Origin: DASQYE01 sp036389315 | Lineage (GTDB): Bacteria; Acidobacteriota; Blastocatellia; Pyrinomonadales; Pyrinomonadaceae | Reading direction: 5' to 3' | DNA: 64,000 bases | Assembly: GCA_036389315.1 (NCBI GenBank) | Contig: DASVQF010000022.1 | Location: 62,001 to 126,000 of the forward strand | Shown: one piece after another, positions 18,828 through 26,860 of the stretch | How the letters are laid out: each line of letters begins with the position of its first letter | Position numbering within the stretch: the first letter of the stretch is position 1 | The notes under the pieces: generated by a model | What the model was told of the DNA's origin: nothing | The model's database searches: none | What the model saw: the letters and a program-made list of their open reading frames with translations, nothing else | Translations under genes and position numbers: made by a program

Positions 18828-19579
18828 CATTCCGCCATACCGAAGCCCATCGAGTTGCGCGAGCCGTAGCCTACTTCATAGCCGAGTTCAATCAGCTCTG
18901 TGCTGCCTTCGACGGTGAAGGGAGCGAGCCAGCCACGCACCTTGATGCCGCGAATGTCCGTGAGGACGGAGGCGCGGCGTCCACGCCTGGCGGCTTCGGC
19001 TAAGTAGGCTTGATCCCAAATCCAGCGCAAGCGGTCATCCGATGGAGCGTGACCGTGAAGAGCCTGGTATTTACGGAGCAGGTTGCGCTGCATGACCTCC
19101 GACCAGTCATCTTCGGGTGAGAGGAAGCGCACGCCGCTGTGCTCGTCGCGCATAGATTCCGTGATGGGAGAAAGCGCACGAAAGCTCATCCGATTAGTGA
19201 AAACGGGCGCGGGCAGAGTTTCGGCTTGCTGAAGCGTAAAGCGTGCTCCCGCGATATTGAAAGACTCTGACTGGAAGAGTCCGGTGACGAAGTGCTCAAC
19301 GAACTCATGCAAGGGCGAGCCGATTTGCATGGTGATGGTCGCGGCTTCGAGCAGTAAGTGATCTCCCTGAACACGACTATGACCCGTCGCGAGACGTGAA
19401 AAAGTGAAGAGCTTGAAGCTTCTCCTGCCCGCACTGAAGCCTTCGTCATGCAGACGGGCGGCGAAATCAGTCGAGGCATGGCCGAGCGTGTTGTAGATGA
19501 GTGAGGCGACGGCGTGATTATAGTTGAGCGGCAGCAGTGTCGCTGGTTTTGACACTCGCAATATCAGTTTTACACGCAT
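18827..19579 (-). CDS. cas6: Second, orphan Cas6 endoribonuclease
   Basis: A 250-residue Cas6 unrelated in detail to the operon copy. It starts MRVKLILRVSKPATLLPLNY, has a His in NYNHAVASLIYN where the general-base His of many Cas6 proteins lies, and ends with the glycine loop GYEVGYGSRNSMGFGMAE. The ATG at 19577-19579 has AAGGAGACT just before it; an upstream in-frame ATG at 19603 does not. The gene stands alone, separated from the cas operon by two other genes and with no second array nearby. It may serve an array elsewhere, process this repeat as well, or be a leftover of a lost type III or I system. Confidence 0.88.
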   Translation of the reverse strand: MRVKLILRVSKPATLLPLNYNHAVASLIYNTLGHASTDFAARLHDEGFSAGRRSFKLFTFSRLATGHSRVQGDHLLLEAATITMQIGSPLHEFVEHFVTGLFQSESFNIAGARFTLQQAETLPAPVFTNRMSFRALSPITESMRDEHSGVRFLSPEDDWSEVMQRNLLRKYQALHGHAPSDDRLRWIWDQAYLAEAARRGRRASVLTDIRGIKVRGWLAPFTVEGSTELIELGYEVGYGSRNSMGFGMAE

Positions 19580-19742
19580 AGTCTCCTTATCGCTCTGCGG
19601 CAAGGCACATCACCTGTGCCGTTGTGCCTCGCTCATCGTAGGGGTTGTCTACTGTCAAAGATTTGTCGCCGCAACAGCTTGATAAGAACTCACAGCTTAC
19701 AGCTAGGCGACGCGCGTCGGCAATCAGGAAAGGACTATCCTC

Positions 19743-20129
19743 GTGGATTTGCAGACTCTAGGGGCCTTAGAAGAGGCCATCAAGCCTTATCGTCAGGCAG
19801 GCTACGTGATTACCTCACAGTCCGAAGGCGCGATTACGCTGACCCACCCGCCTGAGAAGTTCAGTTGCCTTATTTTTCTCTTCGCTCTAGCGCTGTTTTG
19901 GCCTGCTGCCATCGCCTACATCATCTTCTTCAATAACCGCATTGAGAGGACGGCCTGCGTAAGAATCACGGCTCAGGGCCAGATTGAAGCAATCGGATAC
20001 ACTCTGGAAGCAGCTAGGAGGGAGCGCAAGCGTGAGCATTGGATCATTCTCTCCATCGCAGCCGTAATCGCGCTTATCATCATTGCAGTAAGCGTACTGC
20101 TACTCATCCGCTACTCAGCAAGGATGTAG
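19743..20129 (+). CDS. Small two-helix membrane protein, unknown function
   Basis: A 128-residue protein with two clear membrane spans: CLIFLFALALFWPAAIAYII (about residues 42-62) and the helix beginning WIILSIAAVIALIIIAVSVL (about 99-122). A short N-terminal soluble region precedes them and a basic stretch, RRERKREH, lies between. The GTG start follows AGGAAAGGA. I do not recognise a family. It is divergent from the orphan cas6. Confidence 0.6.
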   Translation: MDLQTLGALEEAIKPYRQAGYVITSQSEGAITLTHPPEKFSCLIFLFALALFWPAAIAYIIFFNNRIERTACVRITAQGQIEAIGYTLEAARRERKREHWIILSIAAVIALIIIAVSVLLLIRYSARM

Positions 20130-20570
20130 CGGATTAAGTTTCAGAGTAGATGAAGTAGAAGAAGTCGTGGATGCCACCATGCGCGGCGCTAAGGCCGCTC
20201 TGGAGATGTTGATGGCGCGTGATTTGCCCGAAACGCGCCGAGTCCCTCGCGCCGCTCACATAACAAGTGGAGGTCGGTTCATACAAAATCAATCACTTCA
20301 TCGTACAGAGCATACTGTTCCACTCAGTAAAGTGGGATATTATCCATCATATTCTGTACTACAGCTATGATGGTCGAGAGAGCTCATTCACGAATCAGAT
20401 GACCTTCTCTAAGCGCGATAGGTACTGGCAGATCATCCTGTGGAGGTCACAGTAGCAACAAGTGTCCCCATTGATAGTAGAAATATTCGCAATGGTATGA
20501 TCGTTATCGGTTTGAGGGAGGTCGAACTCGGAAGAACAGCTAAGTTGAATCCATTGAAAGACCAGTGACA
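20130..20570. other. Intergenic stretch, no convincing gene
   Basis: A plus-strand frame across about 20143-20250 reads VEEVVDATMRGAKAALEML and then MARDLPETRRV, which looks protein-like, but it lacks a ribosome site and loses sense soon after. It may be a gene remnant. GTACAGA near 20300 and TCTGTAC near 20355 form a weak inverted pair. Nothing else is recognisable. Confidence 0.35.
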
Positions 20571-21197
20571 ATGAGCAACCGACGAAAGCAAGCAAGGCTT
20601 GCGGATAAAGTGGCAAAGCTGAGGTCAACTGACCTAGCGGTTCTCTCACACCTTCACGGGTTAAGAAATGCAGAAGGAGGTAGTACCTGTAAGGCCAGCA
20701 TTCCAGACATAGCTAGAGCCTGCGGCATCTCTCAACGGCAGGTACAGATCAGCGCCAGCAGGCTAATCGAGGCTGGCTTACTTGAACGAAGCGGGTACGA
20801 TTTCGGTAATATCAAGCGGAGAGAAAGAGGGACTATCTATAGGGTTCTGATCCCTCTGGCTGGGCTGGATAGAAACCTACTAACGGAGCGGCTGGAAAGG
20901 GCCGTTCAACTTCTTGCCGAGCGGCAGGCGGCGCTGGAAGTCCGCGTCATACAGTTGACGTTTGCCTGGTGCAAGCTGCCTTCGCAGATTGTCGGTGTTG
21001 AGAATAAAGACGCGGTCCTGAGCAGGATCAAGCGGGGGATTATAACTCTCAGTCCTGAACAGCAGAGGAGGCTTAGCAAATGGCTTGCTAGATTATTGCA
21101 AGATGGGCAGAAGTGCACAGTTAATTACCCCCGGAAAATATCCCGTCAGCCAAGCAAAAAGCGAGATACTACGAGCGGCAATCACGGGTTAGTTTGA
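20571..21197 (+). CDS. Winged-helix DNA-binding protein, mobile-element type
   Basis: A 208-residue protein. The N-terminal third contains a winged helix, with LAVLSHLHGL, then SIPDIARACGISQRQVQISA and RLIEAGLLERSGYDFG forming the helix-turn-helix and wing. The middle is a Leu/Arg/Glu-rich helix and the C-terminus is basic (RQPSKKRD). This layout is common in replication or regulatory proteins of plasmids and integrative elements, but I cannot name a family. I start at ATG 20571; a GTG two codons earlier is possible. No strong ribosome site is seen. Confidence 0.6.
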   Translation: MSNRRKQARLADKVAKLRSTDLAVLSHLHGLRNAEGGSTCKASIPDIARACGISQRQVQISASRLIEAGLLERSGYDFGNIKRRERGTIYRVLIPLAGLDRNLLTERLERAVQLLAERQAALEVRVIQLTFAWCKLPSQIVGVENKDAVLSRIKRGIITLSPEQQRRLSKWLARLLQDGQKCTVNYPRKISRQPSKKRDTTSGNHGLV

Positions 21198-21342
21198 TAT
21201 ACATTATGGCCTGAATTAACACATCTATAACGGCCTAGAACTGCACTCAAAAGAGGAGGCTCGCTGCCCGGAGTTGTTCGGATTTTGCACCTCGCGATGT
21301 GACTCTGTCGCTGTCTACATAATGACGTTCTAGATAACGTTA

Positions 21343-21575
21343 TCAAAGCCCATTAAGAGGAAACTCAGTGCATCTTTGGTGCGCACCAAAACGCTCTTCG
21401 ATTGAGGCATATTCGGCTGGCGTTTTATGGATGCTCATTTCGACAAAATTTTTGCTTTCGGTGAACGTCGCGACGAGCGATGCGATGCCTTCATTGCTGA
21501 CTTCTTTTCGGTGCCGACTACAAGCTGGGTGATCGCGTCTTGACCAGCGTGGTCGAATCTTTGACCTAGGAGAGC
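21343..21575 (-). pseudogene. Possible frameshifted gene remnant
   Basis: On the minus strand one frame reads QDAITQLVVGTEKK. After an apparent shift the next frame continues SNEGIASLVATFTESKNFVE and then MSIHKTPAEYASIEERFG, to a stop at 21343. Both parts look like real protein in sequence, but no start or single frame joins them. I do not recognise the parent family. Confidence 0.3.
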
Positions 21576-22085
21576 TTGCACTGCCTACTGCTTAACAATA
21601 GTGGATTTTGAACCGGCCCCAGCGCGAAATCTTCGCTCTATTTTAGCCACTCTCAATGTGAAAACAAGGGGGCATATCTTCTCTTGAGATCACCCTTTCC
21701 CCTTCCATTTTCTGACCAGAGTGCTGCTAGGTTTTCCGGTGCATTTTGATGTTCTTGGAAGAGCAGTTTTGGGGGCGGATTTGAGCATCCCGCTTCCTCT
21801 TAAACAGGGACACCCCTTTAGCAAATTGTTGATGGGAGTCTCTATATGTAAATCTTTGTCGGAAAAGGAGATGTACCCTATTCTAAATATATATAGAAAT
21901 TATATGTAGAAATATAGAGCTATAAACCCAATGACAACTAGAACATGCGGAGTGCCATGTGTTAAACACTTGACCACTCTTGTTGTCCAAAAAAATGTGC
22001 CGATTTGGCGCATTTGAGGGGGAGCCAACGAATGGGTCTGCGCAAGGTTTTATCGCGCGACCGCGAGGGGCGAGCGAGTTTGAAA

Positions 22086-22138
22086 CAAACTTCGTAAGAT
22101 TGAATTTCGAGGGGTGGCTTCAAACTTCGTAAGATTGA
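22086..22138. repeat. 18-bp direct repeat pair
   Basis: CAAACTTCGTAAGATTGA occurs at 22086-22103 and again, unchanged, at 22121-22138, 35 bp apart. The second copy runs into a long palindrome. Iteron-like binding sites or a recombination scar are both possible. Confidence 0.6.
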
Positions 22139-22167
22139 TTTTTCAAAGTTTGAAACTTTGAAAAATC
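22137..22167. repeat. 31-bp perfect palindrome
   Basis: GATTTTTCAAAGTTT, a single central G, then its exact reverse complement: 15-bp arms with a 1-bp centre. It overlaps the end of the second direct repeat. No gene flanks it closely, so it does not look like a terminator. It could be a protein-binding site or an element end. Confidence 0.7.
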
Positions 22168-22245
22168 AGCAAATATTACATGAGGAAATAGCAAGCGGAT
22201 TATATGCATTTCAAATAATCATATGGCTGAATAAAAGAGCTTGAA

Positions 22246-22490
22246 TTTTGTGATGATGAAAGAGTCTGGGAGGACAAAATTGAACTCGTTGAGGAAGGTA
22301 TATAATCTGGAGCCGGGAAGTGCGGAGTGTGGATCAGAAATGAGAATCGGGGCCACAGTAATTGGCATGTGGTGAAGCCAAAATTCCCGATCACATATCA
22401 GCTATACCGGGAGTTTTTAAGGCAAGCTACAGCGCAAAAAGTACTGGATTCCTTTGGCTATGTCTTCCTAATTTTCGTCATATCAAGTTG
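22246..22490 (+). pseudogene. Possible gene remnant with internal stop
   Basis: One plus-strand frame reads ELEFCDDERVWEDKIELVEE, a stop, and then GKCGVWIRNENRGHSNWHVV and KPKFPITYQLYREFLRQA, before losing sense. The residues look protein-like across the stop. No start is seen and no family is recognised. Confidence 0.25.
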
Positions 22491-22649
22491 ACGAAGTAAG
22501 AGCACTCTCTCTGGCATATTCGGAGGATATTCCGGCGTTTCGGAGTGGCTGTTTAGTTCCCTAATTTCCATCCAAATTGAGAGCAGCAGAGACCGCCTGG
22601 GACTTCAGGTATTAGCGCTACGATAAGGTTAGCTTACGCATACTTTATG

Positions 22650-23360
22650 TCATGGGTTTGTGGCAACTATGGTTGCCATAATCTTTCCTTCCTGCTCATC
22701 AATTTTCTGTACTATATAGCTCTGCCATACCTCACCTTCTTGAGAGTCTAGATATTCGATGCTAACCCTCGTTCCCAGCACTACCGGGGGCCAATTCTGC
22801 TTGGGGAAAAATATCATCGCTTCATCGGCTGGAACAGTTATCTTGGTCGGTTCTTTCGCCGCCGCAAAGATTTGTTTGATGCGCTCCCAAGCTTCCACCC
22901 TTTGTTCAGGAGAGAGATTCTTTAGCTCATCAAATAAGCGGGCTATCCGGTTCATCTCCTCAAGGTCGAACCGTGAATCCGTTTTGTCTTGATACGCTCT
23001 CGCTTGAGCATAAAGTCTAAGCATTCTATCCTCAGATTTAAGGTCACTGGATAGGTCGCGCAGCATGGTGGCGAGAATACCTGTGCCTTGCTTACTCTTA
23101 AGCTTTAGCGGCACGTTGTACCCGGCACGGCGGCGTGCGACTACTCGCCCTACTCCCAAAGTGTCGGCGACTGCATCAATCTTTGTGCGCGGTGGCAAGC
23201 GAACGCCGGACTCCCATCTCGACCAGGTTTCAACGCTCACCGCCTTACCTAACTGCCTCATCCTTTCAACAGCTTCGGCCTGTGTTAGCTTGGCTACCCT
23301 CCTAACACCTGCAAGCCAACGAGCAAACGATGATTTTTTGCGAGTTTTTTGTTGCATCAT
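22650..23360 (-). CDS. XRE-family regulator with long C-terminal domain
   Basis: A 236-residue protein with an N-terminal helix-turn-helix: FARWLAGVRRVAKLTQAEAV, then SVETWSRWESGVRLPPRTKI and DAVADTLGVGRVVARRR. A helical middle follows, and then a beta-rich C-terminal domain from about residue 170 containing PADEAMIFFPKQNWPPVVLG. That domain could sense a ligand or target, but I do not recognise it. A good -35 box TTGACA lies at 23402-23407 on the minus strand, about 42 bp upstream. The gene is divergent from the excisionase and integrase and may regulate them. Confidence 0.75.
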   Translation of the reverse strand: MMQQKTRKKSSFARWLAGVRRVAKLTQAEAVERMRQLGKAVSVETWSRWESGVRLPPRTKIDAVADTLGVGRVVARRRAGYNVPLKLKSKQGTGILATMLRDLSSDLKSEDRMLRLYAQARAYQDKTDSRFDLEEMNRIARLFDELKNLSPEQRVEAWERIKQIFAAAKEPTKITVPADEAMIFFPKQNWPPVVLGTRVSIEYLDSQEGEVWQSYIVQKIDEQEGKIMATIVATNP

Positions 23361-23877
23361 GATAATCCTCGTCCTTACTTTACTTAGCCAAAATTAGTGA
23401 TTGTCAAGAATATGAAAACGTCATGTAAAACATCAAACTGTGAAAAGAAAACACTTGCGCCAGACAAACTTAAAGTTGAAATTACTTAGAGTGAGGTAAC
23501 CATTCCTCATCATGCTTCAGGGGATTTTGAAAGGAAAGAATTAGCGAGAGGTTATTAACAGCGCATGCCTAACGGAGTACGTCATCATGGGTATGTTTTC
23601 AACTGGCATCAAATGCCCTCTTGTAGGCTCCGGCCAGTAAGACGATCCCTCTCCCAGAACTGCATACCTTGTTAAAACAATTCCCTGAGTATCTTCGCTC
23701 GAAGTGCTTAATGTCGTAACGGCACTCTGTCATTGCAATCTCACGAATCGAACGATCAATGCATTTGCCTGATCGCAAATCTTCCCCGTGAATACAGGAT
23801 GGCATCAATCATTGCTTGGATACGATCACCATATTCAACTTGTTGTTAAAAGAACTGATGCCTAAAAGCGTTATCCG
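23361..23877. other. Intergenic region between divergent regulator and excisionase
   Basis: About 500 bp with the regulator's likely promoter at the left end (TTGACA on the minus strand at 23402-23407). A minus-strand 69-residue frame at 23599-23808 lacks a ribosome site or family features and is probably spurious. No att-like copy of the tRNA-Ala 3' end is visible here. Confidence 0.4.
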
Positions 23878-24093
23878 ATGAGTTCAACAATTCACCTACA
23901 AACCAATCTACCGCCGGGCGTGCCACGATTCCTCACAGTCGAAGAGGTTGCGTTAATGCTTCGATGTAAGACCCGCACAATCTATAACATGGTGAGCCAG
24001 AAACGTATCCCTTATCGCAAGGCTGGCCGGCAACTGCTTTTCGATCCTAAAGAGATCGAGGAATGGACGAAGGCCAGCACCGAAAGACACTGA
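23878..24093 (+). CDS. Excisionase/MerR-like helix-turn-helix protein
   Basis: A 71-residue protein of the HTH_17 (excisionase) family: FLTVEEVALMLRCKTRTIYN forms the helix-turn-helix, followed by MVSQKRIPYRKAGRQLLFDP, the typical wing, and a short tail EIEEWTKAS. Such proteins bend att-site DNA and direct the integrase towards excision. It stands immediately upstream of the integrase in the same direction, with 61 bp between the stop and the integrase start, so the two form an int-xis module. Confidence 0.85.
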   Translation: MSSTIHLQTNLPPGVPRFLTVEEVALMLRCKTRTIYNMVSQKRIPYRKAGRQLLFDPKEIEEWTKASTERH

Positions 24094-24154
24094 TCTTTTG
24101 GCTTCAGATGCTGTAATATCCCTGTTGCCCGTGGCTGCACCTCGGGAAAGGAAA

Positions 24155-25255
24155 ATGAAGATGTCTGTTTACAGACGTGGAAACAGATGGCATTACGCCT
24201 TCTGTATTCGCAGTGCTCGTTACCGGAAAGCAATCCCGGAAGCACGCACGAAGTACGAGGCCGAAAAGGCTGAGGTCGAAGCTAAGAAGGAAGTTTTTGA
24301 AGGGCGCTACGGTAAGGCAACCGGCGACAAAGATTTCATGGAATTTGTCGAGAAAGTTTACTTGCCGTGGTCGCGCGTGAATAAACGCTCATGTTACGAC
24401 GACGTGCTGTGGGCGCATGCTGTCGAGCCTTGGTTTAAGGGTAAAACCTTTCGGGAGATTTCGCCCTTGTTGATTGAAAAATTTAAGAGGGAGCGAAAAG
24501 AGTCTCTCACAAAGAAGGGAACCAAGCGGAGCCCAGCCACAGTCAATCGCGAATTGGAAATACTTTCTAAGGTTTTCAATCTCGCTATTGATTATGGAGT
24601 CACAGATACCAACCAGTGCCGAAAGATTAAGAAGTTCCGCATGGACAATAAGCGGACTCGTTATCTACTGGACGAAGAGGAGCATCGGTTACTCGCCGTC
24701 CTTACAGGGCCACGCGCACATTTGCGCTCGGCGGTGATCGTTGCCATCGGCACAGGGATGAGGCGCGGCGATCAGTTCAACCTGAGATGGGAGCAAGTGG
24801 ATTTTCAGCGCAACGTGATCCACGTCCCCAATTCAAAAACGGGCAAGGATTATGACGTGCCGATGAATGAAGATGTGAGGAGTGTTTTGCTTCAGCTTCG
24901 GCGCGGATCGCAAGGCTCAGAATGCGTGTTCATCAACCCGGAGACCGTCAAGCCATACATCGACCTTAAAAAGGGGTTCAGGATGGCTTGTCGCCTAGCC
25001 GGGATTGAGAACCTACGTTGGCATGACTTAAGGCATACCTTCGGAACGCGCTTGGGGGATGCGGGATTCTCCGAGGCCGTGATAGCGGAACTGATGGGAC
25101 ATTCATCCGTTTCAACCACTCGTCGTTACACGCATGGGACGGAGCGGGCAAAGCGGGCAGCCGTAGAGGCAGCGCGAATGCGCCCCGGAACGGCCTGCCA
25201 CAATCTTGCCACACAAGAGAAACAGCCAGTCACGCGACTGGCTGTAAATGCTTGA
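24155..25255 (+). CDS. Tyrosine recombinase (site-specific integrase)
   Basis: A protein of about 366 residues that inserts and excises a mobile element by strand exchange. A basic arm-type N-terminus (MKMSVYRRGNRWHYAF) leads to a SAM-like core-binding domain and the catalytic domain. That domain shows the first Arg in GTGMRRGDQFNLRW, HDLRHTFGTRL with the His-x-x-Arg pair, the later His in MGHSSVSTTRRYTH, and the nucleophile Tyr in that same motif. I start at ATG 24155 because GGGAAAGG precedes it. The stop is 7 bp from the 3' end of tRNA-Ala, as in elements that use the tRNA as attachment site. All catalytic residues are present. Confidence 0.95.
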   Translation: MKMSVYRRGNRWHYAFCIRSARYRKAIPEARTKYEAEKAEVEAKKEVFEGRYGKATGDKDFMEFVEKVYLPWSRVNKRSCYDDVLWAHAVEPWFKGKTFREISPLLIEKFKRERKESLTKKGTKRSPATVNRELEILSKVFNLAIDYGVTDTNQCRKIKKFRMDNKRTRYLLDEEEHRLLAVLTGPRAHLRSAVIVAIGTGMRRGDQFNLRWEQVDFQRNVIHVPNSKTGKDYDVPMNEDVRSVLLQLRRGSQGSECVFINPETVKPYIDLKKGFRMACRLAGIENLRWHDLRHTFGTRLGDAGFSEAVIAELMGHSSVSTTRRYTHGTERAKRAAVEAARMRPGTACHNLATQEKQPVTRLAVNA

Positions 25256-25262
25256 AATTTAT

Positions 25263-25339
<77 letters not shown>

Positions 25340-25418
25340 ACGCGCGCGCGGGTGCGCGACTGCAACGAAATATTAGAGAGCGGGCGCGGCTTCTGTCAAG
25401 CAAGACCGGTTGATTCGG

Positions 25419-26636
25419 CTATTGATCGGGCGAGAGCGAGCGGGCCGCCGCCTGGATTGCGTCGTCGAGTCTCTGGACGAGCGGGCCACCGCCCTGCGCC
25501 ATTTCGGGGCGGCCTCCGCCGCGCCCGCCGATTAGCGAGCACGCCTCGCGCATCAGGGCGTTCATGTCGCCTGCGGCGTCCGCAGAGCGAGCGAAGATGA
25601 GGCGCGCAGTCTGGCCGTCGCGCGAGCCGAGCAGGGCTATAGTCTGCGGGTGCGAGATGACGGAGAGCGCCAGGTGCTTGAGCGCCTCGCCGTCGCGCCC
25701 GTCGAAGGTGCGCGCGATGAGACGAGTGCCGTCCTCGCGCGCCGCTGAATCTTTGACCAGCGCAGCGCCTTCTGCGCGCGCAGCCTCTTCCCCGAGCGTG
25801 CGCAGGCGTCGCATCAACTGTTTGTTCTCTTCGAGCAGGCGGGCGACCGAAGAGGGAGCTTCGTCGCGCGCGACGCTGAAGAGCGCGGCGACACGACGCG
25901 CCGTGCTGTTGGCCCGCACGTAGTCCGAGAGCGCGCGCCGTCCGGCAACAAATTCTATGCGGACGAGGCCCTTGGCCCGCTCCCAGTGGCGTGCGGCTAT
26001 GAGGCCGACCTCGCCCGTGCGCCTGGCGTGCGTGCCGCCGCACGGGCTGAGATCGAAATTCTCTATCTCGATAATGCGCAGCTCGCCCTCGCGCGCGGAG
26101 TCCTTGCGCAGCGGCAGGCGGGCGGCCTCTTCCGCAGACACCTGCCTGACATGTATCGGCCTGTCTTCCCAGATGATGGTGTTGGACAGCTCGATGGCCC
26201 TTTCAACGCGCTCGTCCGTAGGGTCTGTGAGCGCCACGTCTATCTCTGAGGCCGCTTCCATCATGCGGAAGCTGCGCGTCTCGGCTCCGTAGAGCGCGAT
26301 GAGGGCCTGCGAGAGAATGTGCTGGCCCGTGTGCTGTTGGATGTGATCGCGGCGGCGCTCCCAGTCCACGCGGCCTGTGACCAGAGAGCCGACCTGCGGC
26401 GCGCGTCCCTGTAGGACGTGCAGCACGTCTCCTTCCTCTTGCTCTATGCACTCGACGACAGGCGTGCTGTTAAGCGTGCCTGTATCGCTCGGCTGCCCGC
26501 CGCCGGTCGGATAAAAGGCCGTCCGGTCGAGCGTCACGGCGCACCACCCGCTGACGCTCTCCGTCGCGGACGTGACGCGCGCCTCGAACTGCGTCAGATG
26601 AGAATCGGTATAGTAGAGACGTTCGGTCGTAGGCAT
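25419..26636 (-). CDS. Alanyl-tRNA editing protein (AlaX-L type)
   Basis: A 405-residue free-standing relative of the alanyl-tRNA synthetase editing domain. It removes serine or glycine wrongly attached to tRNA-Ala. The zinc ligands are HTGQH near residue 107 and CGGTH further on. The C-terminal part, from about residue 240, is a DHHA1-like domain with the glycine-rich LIGGRGGGRPEMAQGGG. The start MPTTERLYYTDSHL at 26636 is chosen by homology to the family start; an upstream ATG would add a Lys/Arg-rich extension of 47 residues. It lies only 79 bp from the tRNA-Ala gene and on the same strand. Confidence 0.92.
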   Translation of the reverse strand: MPTTERLYYTDSHLTQFEARVTSATESVSGWCAVTLDRTAFYPTGGGQPSDTGTLNSTPVVECIEQEEGDVLHVLQGRAPQVGSLVTGRVDWERRRDHIQQHTGQHILSQALIALYGAETRSFRMMEAASEIDVALTDPTDERVERAIELSNTIIWEDRPIHVRQVSAEEAARLPLRKDSAREGELRIIEIENFDLSPCGGTHARRTGEVGLIAARHWERAKGLVRIEFVAGRRALSDYVRANSTARRVAALFSVARDEAPSSVARLLEENKQLMRRLRTLGEEAARAEGAALVKDSAAREDGTRLIARTFDGRDGEALKHLALSVISHPQTIALLGSRDGQTARLIFARSADAAGDMNALMREACSLIGGRGGGRPEMAQGGGPLVQRLDDAIQAAARSLSPDQ

Positions 26637-26706
26637 GGCGAAAATTTCAAGACCATCAGAAGCTAGCCGACGCCGGGGCGGGGCGTCAAGAGGAGAAGGC
26701 AAAAGC

Positions 26707-26748
26707 AAAAGCGAAGGATGAAGAGCATCTCTTTCATCCTTCGCTTTT
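26707..26748. repeat. 16-bp inverted repeat of the 'GAAGGATGAA' word family
   Basis: AAAAGCGAAGGATGAA (26707-26722) is followed after 10 nt by its exact reverse complement (26733-26748). It lies between the divergent editing protein and protease genes, so it is not a simple end-of-operon terminator. The same words recur at 34332, 41582 and 58324. Confidence 0.8.
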
Positions 26749-26860
26749 CCGTTCCGCCTTTTTCTTTCTTTTGACAAGCGTGGAAATAAAATCGGATAAT
26801 TCGGCGCGTTTCTTCACGGCTCGCTTCCATTTCTTCAGCGGCAACCGGAGCGACTCTAAG

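Larger units (their letters stand above)
21198..22649. other. Degraded AT-rich region without intact genes
   Basis: This 1.45-kb stretch holds no convincing intact gene. It contains two apparent gene remnants (21343-21575 and about 22246-22490), an 18-bp direct repeat (22086-22103 and 22121-22138), and a 31-bp palindrome (22137-22167). A 62-residue open frame at 21721-21909 has no family features. The composition and decay fit an old insertion zone. Confidence 0.5.

Noticed and set aside
8167..19603. A type III CRISPR system suggested by the second cas6
   Set aside because: No cas10, csm or cmr genes are present in the window.
20167..20370. 67-residue plus-strand frame
   Set aside because: The first part looks protein-like but it lacks a start signal and the remainder is not; noted as a possible remnant only.
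21721..21909. 62-residue plus-strand frame in the AT-rich zone
   Set aside because: No initiation signals or recognisable features.
23599..23808. 69-residue minus-strand frame
   Set aside because: No ribosome site, no family features, and a composition like the surrounding non-coding DNA.
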